Origin: Pestalotiopsis fici W106-1
Taxonomy: Eukaryota > Ascomycota > Sordariomycetes > Amphisphaeriales > Sporocadaceae
NCBI RefSeq assembly: GCF_000516985.1
Contig: NW_006917093.1
Span: 3,906,001 to 3,970,000 of the forward strand
Direction of reading: 5' to 3'
Length of the DNA stretch: 64,000 bases
A model generated the notes under the pieces. That model worked only from the letters and a program-made list of their open reading frames with translations. It was not told the DNA's origin and searched no databases. Made by a program: the position numbers and the translations under genes. Below are positions 1-12,566 of this stretch, piece after piece (positions within the stretch are counted from its first letter, which is position 1; each line of letters begins with the position of its first letter).

Positions 1-1717
1 GACGGATGGGTCGGCCACAGTGGTCAGTCGACAGTGGACTGATGATAAGTGCGTGTGCCTCGGGCACGCATGGGCCGCAACTACGTAGGTATGTAGGGTC
101 TACTACTACATAGGTAGAGAATGTAGGTACAGTGCCAGAGGAAAATGTTGTCATCACTATGTGTCCGGGAACAATTGAAAATATCGTACCGCACGTGCAG
201 CATCGTATTTCCTACGGTATACGGTATCTCGTGTTGAAAAGAGGCACGTCTCCTGTTCTTATTGTAACATATATGTAGCTGTAGCCGCGTAGCTTGAGTG
301 AGGAACTGGAATTGATGCTAGGGGCTGGTGGGTGGCATGGGCATTTGACTACTCGAAGTCATAACTACTGCTAGAATCAATTCTTCGGTAGGCACGCATC
401 AAAGTAGCGCCCGCCAAGATCACGGTCGGCGGGAGCGAGAGACACGACCCAGAGTGTCGGAGCGGAGGCAGACCTTTCATGAAGCCACTTGATTGTGGGA
501 ACATGATTCAATCTGCTCAAGTAGATACAATACAAGACAATACGATACCCTGCGTACTCTTGGAAGCACCTTGCATTTGGTGTTCGGCGCTTCACGGCAG
601 ACCTTGTAGCCGAAATGTGATGATGATGATGCTATGTCAGCCAATTATCAATCGGATGCAATTGAGCTCTTTATTCCGTAATGGCAGTTGAAGTTCACTG
701 AGGAGCAAGGGGAAAAAAAAAATATCAAGACCAAAGCACCCATGTCCCGGAATGCTAGGTAGTCAGCAATAGTGTACAGAGTACGAGCTACGTAGACAGG
801 CAAGCTACGTAGCAGCTAGCTACAAATGCAGCGTAGGCAGGTATTCGTCAATCCGGGGATTGGTCGACCCCGAATTACTGCGTACAGCAAGAAACAGAAC
901 AAGTACGCAGTACATTGTGATGGTGTTAGCTAGCTACGCAGTGCACAGTAGACACCTCCAAGGGTAGAGAAGAGAGAGATGACAAGGATCATTCCGTAAG
1001 AATTTTTAGGTTTGCGCCAGTCGGGGATTACCACTACTGGAGCTGCGTGCATGGGGGGGCACCGAAAAAAAGAATTCATAGGCAGGCAGGTACTATGTAA
1101 TGTAGCCATGAGGGGGATCTGGTACTGCTGCTTTTGGGGAGGGGGAAAGAGAGGGGGGCATTCGCTTGGAAGCAATGAGGATCCTCGCGACGATACCCTG
1201 GCTGGGAACCAGTCTTGGAGCGGCGACCCTGCTGCTTCACCTGCAATAGTCTAGTCGTTTTTGGCTTGATTTGCTTGATGCATGGTAGATGGAAATTTCA
1301 CTGCAACGCTTCTGCCACAAAAACATGACAGGATAGACCCAGACGTGCCAGGGTTGGGCACTTAATCGCGATGCATACAGAAAGAAGCTTGCCAAGTCCG
1401 AGCAAAGGGTCTCAAAGTATCAAGACAAGCGAGGAAATGATTTTTTTTTTCTCTCTGTTTTTGGTGTTCCGTGTATCGCTTCTCTCGGTCCGTTCTCGAC
1501 TGTGCCCGCCTGCTACTTGTTACTCATAATCTATGAGGGGAGGTGGGACTAGAAGCTGAAAAAGAATTGTGGGACAGATTGTCCGATTTTCAATGCAAAC
1601 CACATGTGGCCCGAGGCAGAAGTGGAAAGAAAAGTGAGGTGGGCAAATAATTGAATGGGGGAAAAAAAAAAAAAAAAGAGAGAATACAAAACTGGTTATG
1701 TGTGCGTGTGTGTGTGC
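1..1717. other. Gene-free stretch before the assembly gap
   Basis: I see no gene here. The open frames are short, lie on both strands and lack recognisable motifs. The DNA has scattered CTACGTAG-like short palindromic words (for example around 780-940), which look like low-complexity intergenic sequence. No tRNA or rRNA motif was found. Confidence 0.6.
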
Positions 1718-1936
1718 NNNNNNNNNNNNNNNNNNNNNNNNNNNNNNNNNNNNNNNNNNNNNNNNNNNNNNNNNNNNNNNNNNNNNNNNNNNNNNNNNNN
1801 NNNNNNNNNNNNNNNNNGGACGAGAAGTAGGAAAGGAAAAAGGTAAGAGGTAGGGGCGAAATAATTAGTAATAGGGGAAAAAAAAAAAAAAAAAAAGAAG
1901 AGAATCAAAACTGGTTATGTGTGCGTGTGTGTGTGC
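1622..1936. repeat. Direct repeat flanking the gap, likely unmerged contig overlap
   Basis: A 31-base string beginning CAAAACTGGTTATG and ending in a (GT)n tract occurs at 1687-1717, directly against the gap, and again at 1906-1936. Upstream of each copy lie a poly-A tract and a similar purine-rich segment (about 1622-1686 and 1828-1905) that differ by small indels and substitutions. The simplest reading is one locus represented twice, once at each contig end, with homopolymer errors. A true tandem duplication is possible. Confidence 0.75.
1718..1817. other. Assembly gap of exactly 100 N
   Basis: A run of 100 undetermined bases, the conventional filler for a gap of unknown size. A (GT)n-ending sequence abuts its left edge and recurs 90-120 bases beyond its right edge, so the true gap size may be zero or negative (see the repeat entry and findings). 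Confidence 0.99.
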
Positions 1937-4900
1937 CATGCATATCATGCCGTATCGAACTCGTAAAATTTCGCATCGGATTTCCCAATCTGATTGCCGC
2001 ATCTCGATCCCACGTTGCAATGGAGCTCATTCTCTTCTTCTTGGTCATTGGAGAGCGTGCATCCGTACCGTAGGCTGAAGGCTCTTTTAACAAATGGCTG
2101 AATAAGGTAATCAATGTCCTTGCGCAGACGAAATTTTCTGGGGGCCGTAAGCAGATCCGTCAATGCTGGACGGGTCCTTCTTCCTCGCTGTTCGAAGCGT
2201 TTCACAGCAGGGGGAGAGAGAATGACTTGTTGCTTGTTGCTGCTCACGACCCGCCAGATCACCAAATTAGTAGTCTTCCCTGCCCATAGTCCAAACAGAC
2301 CCCCTTCGTTTTCTGGCATGATAACGCCCCGAGACTCAATATTATGAAAATCTTGGACCACTGGCAAGTCGGGGACTGCCACGGCACCTCTTGCAGCTAT
2401 GGGCGTGATGCACGTCGCCCACGTGAACTATCACCAAGGTGTCTCTGCATAATTGCCTGGGTGCCACGCTCGACGACTACTGGTCCGCCTGGCCAAAGCC
2501 CCTGGGTGATGGCTGCATGCGCATGGCCATGTTCGACCCTGCCCGCAGCAACACAGTGTCGGTTCCTCAGACGTGTCATGCGAGAGGTAATAGAGACGTA
2601 CAAAAAATTAAATAAAGGCGTGTGTATCACTCGTCACACGGGCTGACAACAGAGAAATGAGCATGAGATGCGATAGATATTGCCGAAAAATCATGAACAT
2701 CGCTTGGTTTGTTCGGGAGGCGGCGAGTACCACCGCCTCCTGGATTAAATGAATCGAAATGCAGCGGGCAGCTTGGTATTGCGTATTGCGCACCATTGCC
2801 AATGCAGATGGGATATTCTCATTCCAAATAGGTCCGTCTGCGAGTCCTGCATTGTACTTCTTCGTCCACTGGCGGTGTGCGCCAAAGCCGTACCGACTGA
2901 GCAGCGATTTACGGTTGCTGTATTGAAATCCCCAGCAATATGTCTGGGTGCATGTTCGGGCCATCGTGTCACTGTGCTGATGCGGATACAATGGTTATAT
3001 ATCTGGAGGTCTGGTTTCGCCATGTCGTTGAAATATAGTAGCAACACACTAGTCTAAGCTGAGAGGCGATACTATTGTAGGATATGATCCTGTCTAAAGC
3101 CTTCTCTTAAATCGCAAACTAGTTAGTTCAGCATTCCCATCGAGTTTTCGCGATACTGTGCCCCTCCAGGGCATCACGCTTGTTTAGTCTATCCAGAGAT
3201 TCGGGTCGCCAGCCTGAGATCTGGTGACGCCCTAAAAAAGCTCCTGACAGATCGCCTTAGCGGAAAATCTCTCTGGGGAACCATGCTTAGAAGACTTCTC
3301 GAGCCGCTTCAGAAGATGCTAACGACGATGCTAAACAAATGCACTTTTTGAATCAATCATACAATTGCAGAAGGCTAGAGCAGTGCTGTGCCGCGATGCA
3401 TTGCGGATCGCTGGAAAAAAAAAAAAAATTCCTCAAGAAATTCAACCAAATCCGAGCTGCAAATGATTGAGATGGGAAAATCGGACAGCTTGATCGCAAC
3501 GATTGCAGCATGCATGCGCAGTAGTAATCTGTACTGTGTAGTAGAGAGCCCAGAGCCCACCAAGCGGAAAAAATGAATGCCTGTGCAAGTGAGAGTGGCA
3601 CTTGCATCACAGTAGTAAAAGAAAAAGAAAAAGAAAAAAGGTCGAAAAGACCCCTGGCAGCTTCTTTGACCAGGTTTGCAATGATCTGCTGCAAACTGCC
3701 ACCCCTCACAGCGGGTTGATGGGTGGCTAGTAATCATCTGGTTAGAACATGTCTCTGACCTACGCATCTCGCAGACGTTGGACTAGTATATCGCAAGCCA
3801 AAGCTTATGATTAGTATGCTACTTAAGCACGGCGATTCACCACTGTCACCTTGTGTGCACAATGTTGAATTTTCTTCTTTTATCCGAGGTGGCTGGAAAT
3901 CCACATAGAGACAACGCGTCATTTGCCAATTTCCAAAATGAGGAGAGAGAGAAAGAAAGAAAAAAAAGAGGCACAGCGAAACGGTGAAGTCCGTTTGACC
4001 AAGTCAGCAGCAGAGGTCGTGGAGGGGGCTTCCTGGCATTGGGGGCTGGGTTGACAGCTTGGGTCTCGACCGGGCCATTGTCGACAACCGTACTTCAGAT
4101 GCCCAAGGGTTTGGTCGCCGACGTTCTTCATTGCCAGTGGATGCATCATCGAGGGATCTTCTCTCTTTCTACGACCCACGAGGCCGGGGTCATTACCAGA
4201 ATTCGTTTCACTCATACGACCTTGAGAAGATACATTACATACAATTGTATCCAAGCAATATGGACACACTGGTTAGGCAACAATGCGATATGGATGAATA
4301 AGCGAAGACAAGAAACATGGCATTTCAAAATTGCGGAATCAAAGGATCAATCGCTATGCATTTGAGACGCATAATGCCGAGAAGGAAAAAAGACTAAAAA
4401 AAAAACAAAAAAACTAAAGTGACAGAACCTTAGGCACGTCGAGCGTTTGTGACTTGTGTCAAACACTCAAAACCTGCAGGCAGTCCCGCTGCTCGCCTTC
4501 TTTTCAGGATGCGGTGAATTGATCCCCATCTTGGTCATGTAAGGTGCTTTGTGGGAGGGAAGAGAGAAAAAAAGACCTTGGATGGGGTATATCATGTTGC
4601 AATCAATGACCCCACACCACATGCAGCATCCTCGGCCTGCCCAAGTTGTTGCCAATGAAAAGCCACGCGAGTTGGGCCGATCATTGCAGGACTCGTTCAC
4701 CGCACTTCCGACAGGCCGACGAACAAATCTCACGAACTTCGGGCGGAGTCCCATCCACATGATCTCTCTCTCGCTCTCGCCTCCGTCCGACAATAGGCAG
4801 CGTGACCTCGGGGGATGCGAGGGTAGATTAAAGTTTTTCCCTGGAGAGGTCTGTCAAGGTTGTGTAACATCATGTGCATGCGGCCACTTGTAGAAGGTCA

Positions 4901-7900
4901 AGGTGAGTCGGTTAATGTAAGCACGCTCTGCTGCTGCGAGTGTCGTGCCGGACATGGCGTTCTAGTTTGGAGTATTCCTCTTGATTACATACACTACACT
5001 GCTAGTACTACTGGCATTCCGCAGGACTGTTTAAAAACAGAATCATCAAGATAACTGTGACAATCTTGTGAAACCCAAGCTGCGAGACAAAGTTACGTGA
5101 CTGGGTGTACTAGGCAAATAACAAGGTGCCTACACTAGTATTACTGATCAGACATGGTAATATTCCGTAGTGCATAGAGTAGAGGGTCGATTTAGTTTGC
5201 GGCGACAACAAAGGGTCTGGGGAACAGTAGTACGTACACGGATAGTACATGCTGGACCTTGAAATCCTGTCCTTGTAATTGCTTGCTTGCTTGCTTGGAA
5301 TGAGGATCAGTCCCACTGGCTACTGGTTATTGATGAACGGAACTCCCAAGAGCCGAATCCAGAAAATTTGCCATATTAGATATGCACTCTTGGCACTGTC
5401 TTTTGACTGGGGGCATAACGATGAGAGGATCACATTGTCATAGTGCTCCACATGCTGACGAGCAATTTGCGGGCAATACACAGTACTGTAGGATGCATGT
5501 TTTCAAGTAAGGACCTTTCAACTTTTCCTATTGCCTAGGTTAGTGTCTCTGCGGGTACTGATCTACCTTCGGTACCGTGCCAGACTTTTTTGTTCTTGGG
5601 GTTTTTTCGTCTTCTTCTTCAATAGCGAATCTGGCCACTACCTGATGTAGAATATATTGGAATGCCGCGACCTGTGAGATGCAAAGAAATATCCTCATTG
5701 CATTGGGTTCTCAGTACATTCATAGCACACAAATGTCTCCGCGAGCGGATTACCGGACAATGGCATATTCGCCTCTCTGGTCCATTACACACGAATGAAT
5801 TGCCTGGCCCTCCCTGCCCTTTGTGTGGAACGGAGATGCGGAATCCCCTGTACTTTGGTACGGGTGGGGACACGACTAGAAAAACCCACCTGGTTAGCTA
5901 TGTAATATGATGGGGGACAGTCCACCACCACCACCCACGAGTCAGCTGGAGATCCGGCACCGGCGCAACGGACTAGTCGGCAGAGATCTCCCTCTAGGCA
6001 GGCAATAAGCGTGCATCTTTCTCGTTGAACATGGTCGGGGCTAGTCCCAACTGACGATAGAGCACTCCGAGCAATATTGGCGAGGTGGTATCCGACCCCC
6101 CTGCTGGCTGCATTGGAGCTGCTGCGTGGAAAGGCTTGGCTCGCCAGAAGAACGTGGAGAAGACGCTACTGACGAGCACTGGGACACTCTCGCACAATCG
6201 AAAACGCAGGGGGACGACTACACTCCATGCACATTGGCAAAGACTTGACTGGGGGGGATGTCGGATCGTGAGCGACCGCCGAGCGAAAGCTCACTGATCC
6301 ATGAGCACCCATCTCTTCAAGGGAGGGGGGGCCAGTAAGTAGGTATGTATGTAGGTATGTATGTATGTATGTATGTGTGTGTGTGCGTGTGTGTGTGTGT
6401 GCTAGGGACGTTTAAGTCCAGTCGACTTGATGAGATTGCCGAAGTCTTTAGCGCTCGAAGTTGGAACGGCCATTGGGGAAGTCAAGCACAGCAGCACAGC
6501 AGACAAAGCCCGTCGCACCAAACGCGAATCCATCTATCGCGCGCCCATAACGACAATTATCAAATCAGTAATAGCGGCATCTTGCTTTTATGGCTCGCCC
6601 GTCTGTCGAAATCTACACTTAAAACTTTGGTCATCAACAACAAATACTGCACATAATGAATGAGATGCCCGGCAAGCCGTAGTACTTTCCCATCCCATCC
6701 CTTGCAATGAATGCCAAAAGCTGTAACATGTGGAAGAAGAAGAAAAAAAAGTCAAAAAACACCCTTTTGCAGTGGGTTCTCCACATCCACAAGCAGCCGC
6801 ACACTGGCAGGCAGGTACTGAGGAGAGAGAGACTTGCCGACCTGCTGCGTTGCTTTCGGATACCACTTCATCATCATCGTCATCATTTATTATCAGGAGG
6901 GCCATGCGCGCGCTGATATGCGGAGCTTGGGTATGAGAACGTGCAAATCGAAGCCTCAATTGCTGAGCACGCAGAGCTAATGATGGAGCTGAGAGAATAA
7001 TGATCCCTGCACAGTGCGCATCTGGAAAATGACGATCCTTACACATCTTCTCTTCTGCATACCTCATCTAGTGTAGCTGGCATGGATTGCATCAGAAAGG
7101 AAAAAGCGAGCGAAATGCAGGCGTGTATGTAGGTACATATGCGCGCACAGACTGGCTTGCCCAGAGCGAGGTCTGGTCTACATCTGGATATCCTACAATC
7201 ACAGTTATTCAACTACACACGTCTTATTTCACGCCATACCTAGTATACATATAAACATGACAGTACATGAGGTAAAATCAAATTGCGGAAGGGAGAAAAA
7301 AAAAATTCCAAGGTAGTCTCCTTTTGAAAGTCAGTGGCACTCCACAACGCCGTGGCTGTCGCGCCCGATTCTACCCTTCTGACCAGGGACATTACCCTGA
7401 CTGCATTGACATGACCGCCCAATGTGTTGAGCTTGTTGTCCAAGGAATCGGCGTTTCCAGGTATTGATAGGTAGGGGTGCCAAGAAAAGGAAAGTAGCCA
7501 TGTATTCAATGACAGCCTGTACCCAGTATAAGAGCGTCCAAGGGTGGCCCTGGAACAACGCGTGTTGGAACAGCTAGTGGGAACAGCCAGCCAGCTCCCA
7601 ATGGCCATCAGTACTGATCTCAGGGGGGGGGTCCCAATGTAACTCTCCAGGATGCGGATTACATATTCTACCACTGTGTAGTCTATATGGAAGAATAGCC
7701 TACGATTCAGTCAGGGAGCGTAAGTTATTGTTGTTCTCTGTGGCCATGGACCAGCCAGCTAGCCAGACGTCCAACATGTGGGCCAGGGGACGTCAGAAAC
7801 AGACAGTGTGCACTATGTAGTCTACGAAGTACCTACCACGATCATGCCATTTAATGCTGATCTCAGTTCAGACAGCGCACCCAGGCATGAGGAGGAGGAG

Positions 7901-8756
7901 GAGGAGGAGGAGAAGAAGAAGATAAGGACACTGAATAGAGAAAGAACTAAAAACTGCCTCAATGCATGGCATATTGGCATGAATTTGCACTTGGTAAAAG
8001 AATATCCCATCACTATCATCAGTTGTCATTATTTTGAAATCTCCATGAGGGAGCGCTCGCTACAAGGATAGAACAGGCATTCGGTGTTCCTTTGCCCTGG
8101 GACCTTCGATGAATATTTGCTGCTAAGCCTCTCTCCTTATCCACTTTTCTTTTTGGGACGCGTTTCTGGCATTTGGGAATCGACCGACCCTCACCCACGG
8201 TGGCCATGATGTAAATGTATTCATGCTGTCCGAATTACTGATTCTTCCCCCTCCCTCCCTAAAGTCCACTTGCACTAGACCCTACCTACGCCTGTGCGTG
8301 CGCCCACTCAACCACTGCGCCCAAAGCTGTCTCCACATGCAGCAATTGTGGATTCGGGGGTTTTCAGGCGAGGATTGGAAGAGGAGAAAGATTCGATCAG
8401 TCCCAGCAAAAACTGTATCAGCAAGAGCAGATCAGATCCCTTCTTGTGACAACGAGGCGGCGGGCGTAATCAATTGCCTACATCAGCCCCAGCCCGCAAT
8501 TCTGCTCATCAGGTCCCCTTGGGATGTTTCTCGTCGAGTCAAGTCACTCATTGATTGATTCAGCACCAATGTAACTCGGTTCGAGACTGCCAACTTTGTA
8601 CTTTTGCACCTCAATTTGCATTGCATTACATACATTACTTACACGCGGCGTTGACAGCATACCAAGAGGTACTTACTTGCAAACAAACGCATGTATTACG
8701 TGATCTCGAATAATGTAATAAGATGCAAATGAGTACCGTACGCGATGTCTCCCGAG
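1937..8756. other. Long gene-free stretch
   Basis: I could not support any gene here. Open frames are scattered over both strands, none has a recognisable domain, and many run through homopolymers or simple repeats. Poly-A, (GAG)n around 7889-7922 and GT repeats occur. A 145-codon frame on the minus strand at 1945-2382 is discussed among the rejected items. Part of the right end may belong to the con7 promoter. Confidence 0.55.
6339..6402. repeat. GTAT/GT microsatellite
   Basis: Imperfect tandem GTAT (with GTAG variants) passes into a GT dinucleotide tract interrupted by one GC. It is an ordinary intergenic microsatellite. Confidence 0.9.
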
Positions 8757-9110
8757 ATGTCATTGATCGATTCCATCCCATTCCAGACCAGCAACGAACC
8801 ATTTTGCAGTGACCCAGCCAGCGGTAGGTCGGCCGGCAGCTGCGGAGATACCTACTACCTGTACACCTTGTCGTCCAGAGCACCTTTGTTCAAAAAAATA
8901 TTATTATTTTATACAATTTAACGATACCTGCCTAGCTACTTGTCGGGCCCAAGTACCAGGTACTTTCTGCGCACTGTCCACACACGTAAACACAATTGAT
9001 CTCTCAATCTTTTCGTACGCCCGTCCACCTCAACTTTTTTTTTGTGCACGCACGGCAACAGAGAGAACGTAACGCGCCTTGCCTTGACCTATCCCATTGC
9101 CGCCCAAAAG

Positions 9111-9131
9111 TTTTTTTTTTTTTTTTTTTTT
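9111..9131. repeat. T21 homopolymer
   Basis: Uninterrupted run of 21 T in the AUG-free region upstream of con7. Confidence 0.95.
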
Positions 9132-10246
9132 CAATCCGGATTCTTGGGGAGGCGCAATCGCGTTTTTTCTCCCCCTTCGCCCAACTTCTTCCCCTTTCTC
9201 CCACTCTCAAAATTTGTGTGTGTGAGAGGAGAGGAAAATTTTCTGAATTCTTCTCTCGCGTCTCTTTTCCTTGGAGGCCGATAAAAAAATCAAAACAACG
9301 CGTTCGTTCGTGTCCGCATTCACCACAAACAACCAAAAAAGACCGTGCCAAAGCTGCAGCGCGAACCAACGAGAGAAGGTTGCCTTCAGTCTACCAGTTC
9401 TTCAACCAAAGAAGGGCACTATTACTACCACTACTCGACTTACAATACCTCGCTCTCAGTACCGGGTACTAGCGCGTCGTAGACCGAGTCGCCAAATCAA
9501 ATCAAAATCAGCTCGCGCACGTACTGGGCTAGAGTTGGGGCTAAATCCTATTTCACCTAGTCTCCAGCGAGCTCTTTAACAGAGAGTGAGAGGGAGAGAG
9601 CAAGCAGCTTTTACTGTATAAGACTTTGTCGTCTTGTCTTCACCCCCCCTTCGACATCGTCATCCAGCTCTCCTAGTCCGCACTCCGGGCCTGCCCAATA
9701 CCGCCGGCTGCACGTCATCTGCCCTTAGGCCCAGAGTGAACAGAGTCAGTCACCCCAAGAAAGGGTCGACTCTCATAAGAACATCGCGCCTGCTTGTCTG
9801 CTAGCATCTGAGTCGTCACTGCACTAGCTCCAAAGACTAAGCCAACTCGGAAAGACCTGAGCATCTACTGCGCTCATCTTCCCACTCTGCGCCTAAGGCC
9901 TTCTCTGCTGCCCATTTTTTCCCTATTTCCCATCCTCAGCACTATCGTCGACGTTGCCGTCTGGCCTCGCGACTCATCCCCACCTGAGCTTGGGTACCTC
10001 TCTCTCTCCCCCCCTCCCTGTCCTTAACTGGAAAGAGATATCATAAGATAGAACTCAACAACCAGAAGGAATTGTCTGGCATTGCGAACGGGGAACATTT
10101 TTGATTTCCATCAAGTCGCGTTGCCACCCGGTCATTCTGAATTGTTTGATTTTTATTTTTCCGCACTTGCATCCGTGGTCGTTGATACTGCCACCACCAC
10201 CACCATCATCCACCATCCACCACGCGCTACAACTATACTTGACCCA

Positions 10247-10262
10247 ACACACACACACACAC
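10247..10262. repeat. (AC)n tract
   Basis: Eight AC units within the con7 leader, followed by further CA-rich sequence. Confidence 0.85.
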
Positions 10263-10408
10263 ATTATACACACCACCCACCACCACGCGACGCAACAGAC
10301 ATACGCCAGCGCTAGGACTTAGCCTCGACGCTACTCGCACCGGACTAGCTCCTGAGAAACCGGGTATTACTCGTACTCTATTTCACCAAAGCCAAGGCTA
10401 GTTGTCTG

Positions 10409-10423
10409 ATGCCCGTGATCTAG
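10409..10423 (+). promoter_or_regulatory. Minimal uORF (M-P-V-I-stop) in the con7 leader
   Basis: ATG CCC GTG ATC TAG is the only upstream AUG frame in the more than 2 kb before the con7 start. It ends 491 nt before the main AUG. In an otherwise AUG-free leader a single five-codon uORF is a candidate for translational control. The function is inference; only the sequence is seen. Confidence 0.5.
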
Positions 10424-10914
10424 GAGGGTCATCTCATACTGCACACTGGTACTCTCCTGGCACCAACACTATCTTGGCCTGGAAATAGGGTGGCTTACAG
10501 ATTCAGTGGACTTTGGTGGATCCCCCCGATCAGGACTATTTCATCCAACCAGACCCTTGGACCTTTCGACGAGCCTAGGAGATCCGCGCTACTTTGTCTG
10601 GATCACCCTTCCCGTCGTGACCAGACTGCCGCCGACAAATACGCCAGTCCCGCCAGCCGCAGCTTGACTTTTGTCCTGGTGTAACCACATTCTACTCTAC
10701 ACTTTAAACCAAATACACTTCCTTTGCACATACATATAACATCACAAGCATACTTTGCTTGTCTACCCTGTCTCCCTACCTACCTACCTACCTACCTCCC
10801 ACCCGTCGTTGATCCGATCCGACCGACCTGTGCTGTCTGCCCGACTGGCTTGAAGCAATTACCATCCCGGCCGGCCGATTTTTTCCTTGAGCAACACACC
10901 TTGGACTCCGTAGC

Positions 10915-12566
10915 ATGTACTTGAACGGCGCTCAGAATCAGAACTTCGTTCAGCATCCTGCCCGCGTCACCGGCCTACAGCTGCAAAGCCAAAGCCGAAG
11001 TCCCAGCTCGGAAGCTCCTCGCTCTATGGAAAGATCTGCTCCGGAGTACTCGCAGTCAGGTTTGCCTTCGCCCTATCCAAGCGTCTACGGCGACACCCAG
11101 TCTGAAGCTTCCTCTGCAGATCACGCATCTGCTGCCCAGTATTCGAGCACAGGGGAACCGCGTTCGGCCAACTACTCCACGTCCGCGACGCCCACGTCAG
11201 AGTACAGTGTCTACCCGCCATCGGCCAGGTCAAGTTCGTTTCCCGAACATCTCCAGCGTACATATCATCCTGCGAGCACCCACGGAGGTAGCAGCGGAGG
11301 TATGGCGCAAACACCAACAAGTCCGTCCATGCCTACACAAGATGGACGCAACCATCAGCCTCAGCAGGTCAAATCTAATGACGATATACCCTTAGATCCA
11401 TCTCTCACGGCACCTAGCCCTACGTACGGCCAGAACCAGTACTCCCCGTACGCTGCGCCGCCTCAACACCACGACAACATGCAGAGTTACCCTCAAAGTG
11501 GTGGCCTCTACCCGCAGGCAAGGCCTGACTGGGCAAACTATGGCCAGCCTGGTCAAGTACACCACCCTCACATGTATCCTCCCACTCCGACATCTGCCGC
11601 GCCGCATGGTAGACCCGCGCAGGTAGGCTTTTTTTTTAAATTAACTTTTTTTTCAACTCAGTGCCGTTTGATCTCATCATTCGCGCATTGCGGGCGCCCT
11701 GCGGAATCAGATGCTTTGCTTGACTATTGAATTCATCTCTAGGCATGCGATGCGCGGATTCACGCTTCCACGACTTTGTTTAGTGACTTTGGGACAAATA
11801 AAACTAACTGCGCAATCAGGTATATTCCTTTGTCCCGATCCCAGGTGCCCAGCAGCACAAGCGGCCTCGCCGGCGGTACGAGGAGATTGAGCGCATGTAC
11901 AAGTGCGGCTGGAATGGTTGTGAAAAGGCCTACGGTACACTCAACCACCTGAATGCTCACGTTACAATGCAATCGCACGGTCAAAAGCGGACCCCTGAAG
12001 GTACGTCAGATTGCTCCTGCTTTCCTTTGCAGAGTCTTGCCGATATTCCGCTATGTTGTGAGGCGCGTCGTGCTTTTTGTGGGTCTTGGTCGCACTCGTG
12101 GATCTGCCTATAGTCCCTCGGTCGCGTCGCCTCGCGCTAGCGCTATCAAGGCCAACAACAATGTCTACACCCGGGGAGAGCAATCGCTAACTATCATGAA
12201 TCAGAATTCAAAGAGATCCGTAAAGAATGGAAGGCCCGCAAGAAGCAGGAAGAGGCTGATCGTAAGGCGGCCGATGAGGCCGAACGTCAGCGCCAGGTCC
12301 AAGAGGCCACACACAACGGCGCCCAGGCCGATGCTGGTGCCGGTCAGGCAGCCCAAGCCTACGGCAGCAGTTTGCCTCCGATTCGCTACCAGCCGACTGC
12401 TGGCGGGAGCGCATATCCCGCGCCCCCGTCATCAGCCGCAGTGCCTCAGCAACCGCTGCCCGAGTACGCTAGTCCAAGTGGCAGCGCGTACCCGAGCCAG
12501 TACATGCCAGCTTCGCCCTATGCACCACCCCCTGGCCAGCAGCAGATGTACAGCCAACGTCAGTAA
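10915..12566 (+). CDS. con7: C2H2 zinc-finger transcription factor Con7
   Basis: Three exons: 10915-11622, 11820-12000 and 12205-12566, giving 416 residues. Introns are 197 and 204 nt, with CTAAC branch motifs at 11804-11808 and near 12187. The N-terminal half is Ser/Pro/Gln/Tyr-rich and disordered. The conserved block follows: VYSFVPIPGAQQHKRPRRR, then one C2H2 finger of spacing C-x4-C-x12-H-x5-H (CGWNGC...NAH...SHG), then a basic helical segment starting EFKEIRKEWKARKK. This block is characteristic of Con7p, needed for conidial morphology and infection-related development in Magnaporthe and conserved in filamentous ascomycetes. The C-terminus is Pro/Gln/Tyr-rich. The nuclear role and targets come from the family. 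The start is the first ATG after the AUG-poor leader. Confidence 0.93.

Larger units (their letters stand above)
8760..10914 (+). promoter_or_regulatory. con7: Inferred long AUG-poor 5' leader/promoter of con7
   Basis: Reading the plus strand base by base, no ATG occurs from about 8760 to 10408, and there is only one ATG between 8760 and the con7 start at 10915. Many CAT triplets are present, so the depletion is specific to the plus strand. The segment is rich in C/T tracts (T21 at 9111-9131, CT-rich stretches around 9160-9210 and 9990-10020) and in short A/C repeats. This is what a long scanned 5' untranslated region looks like. The transcription start is not visible; it could lie anywhere in the left half. 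5' UTR introns cannot be excluded. Confidence 0.65.

Noticed and set aside
1945..2382. 145-codon open frame on the minus strand
   Set aside because: It begins with GTG, the first ATG is about 21 codons in, no domain was recognised, and neighbouring frames do not extend it by plausible introns. It is close to a low-quality assembly gap.
2745..3047. Minus-strand frame containing G-D-F-N, reminiscent of LINE endonucleases
   Set aside because: Only this short string fits; no further endonuclease or reverse-transcriptase motif occurs in any frame nearby.
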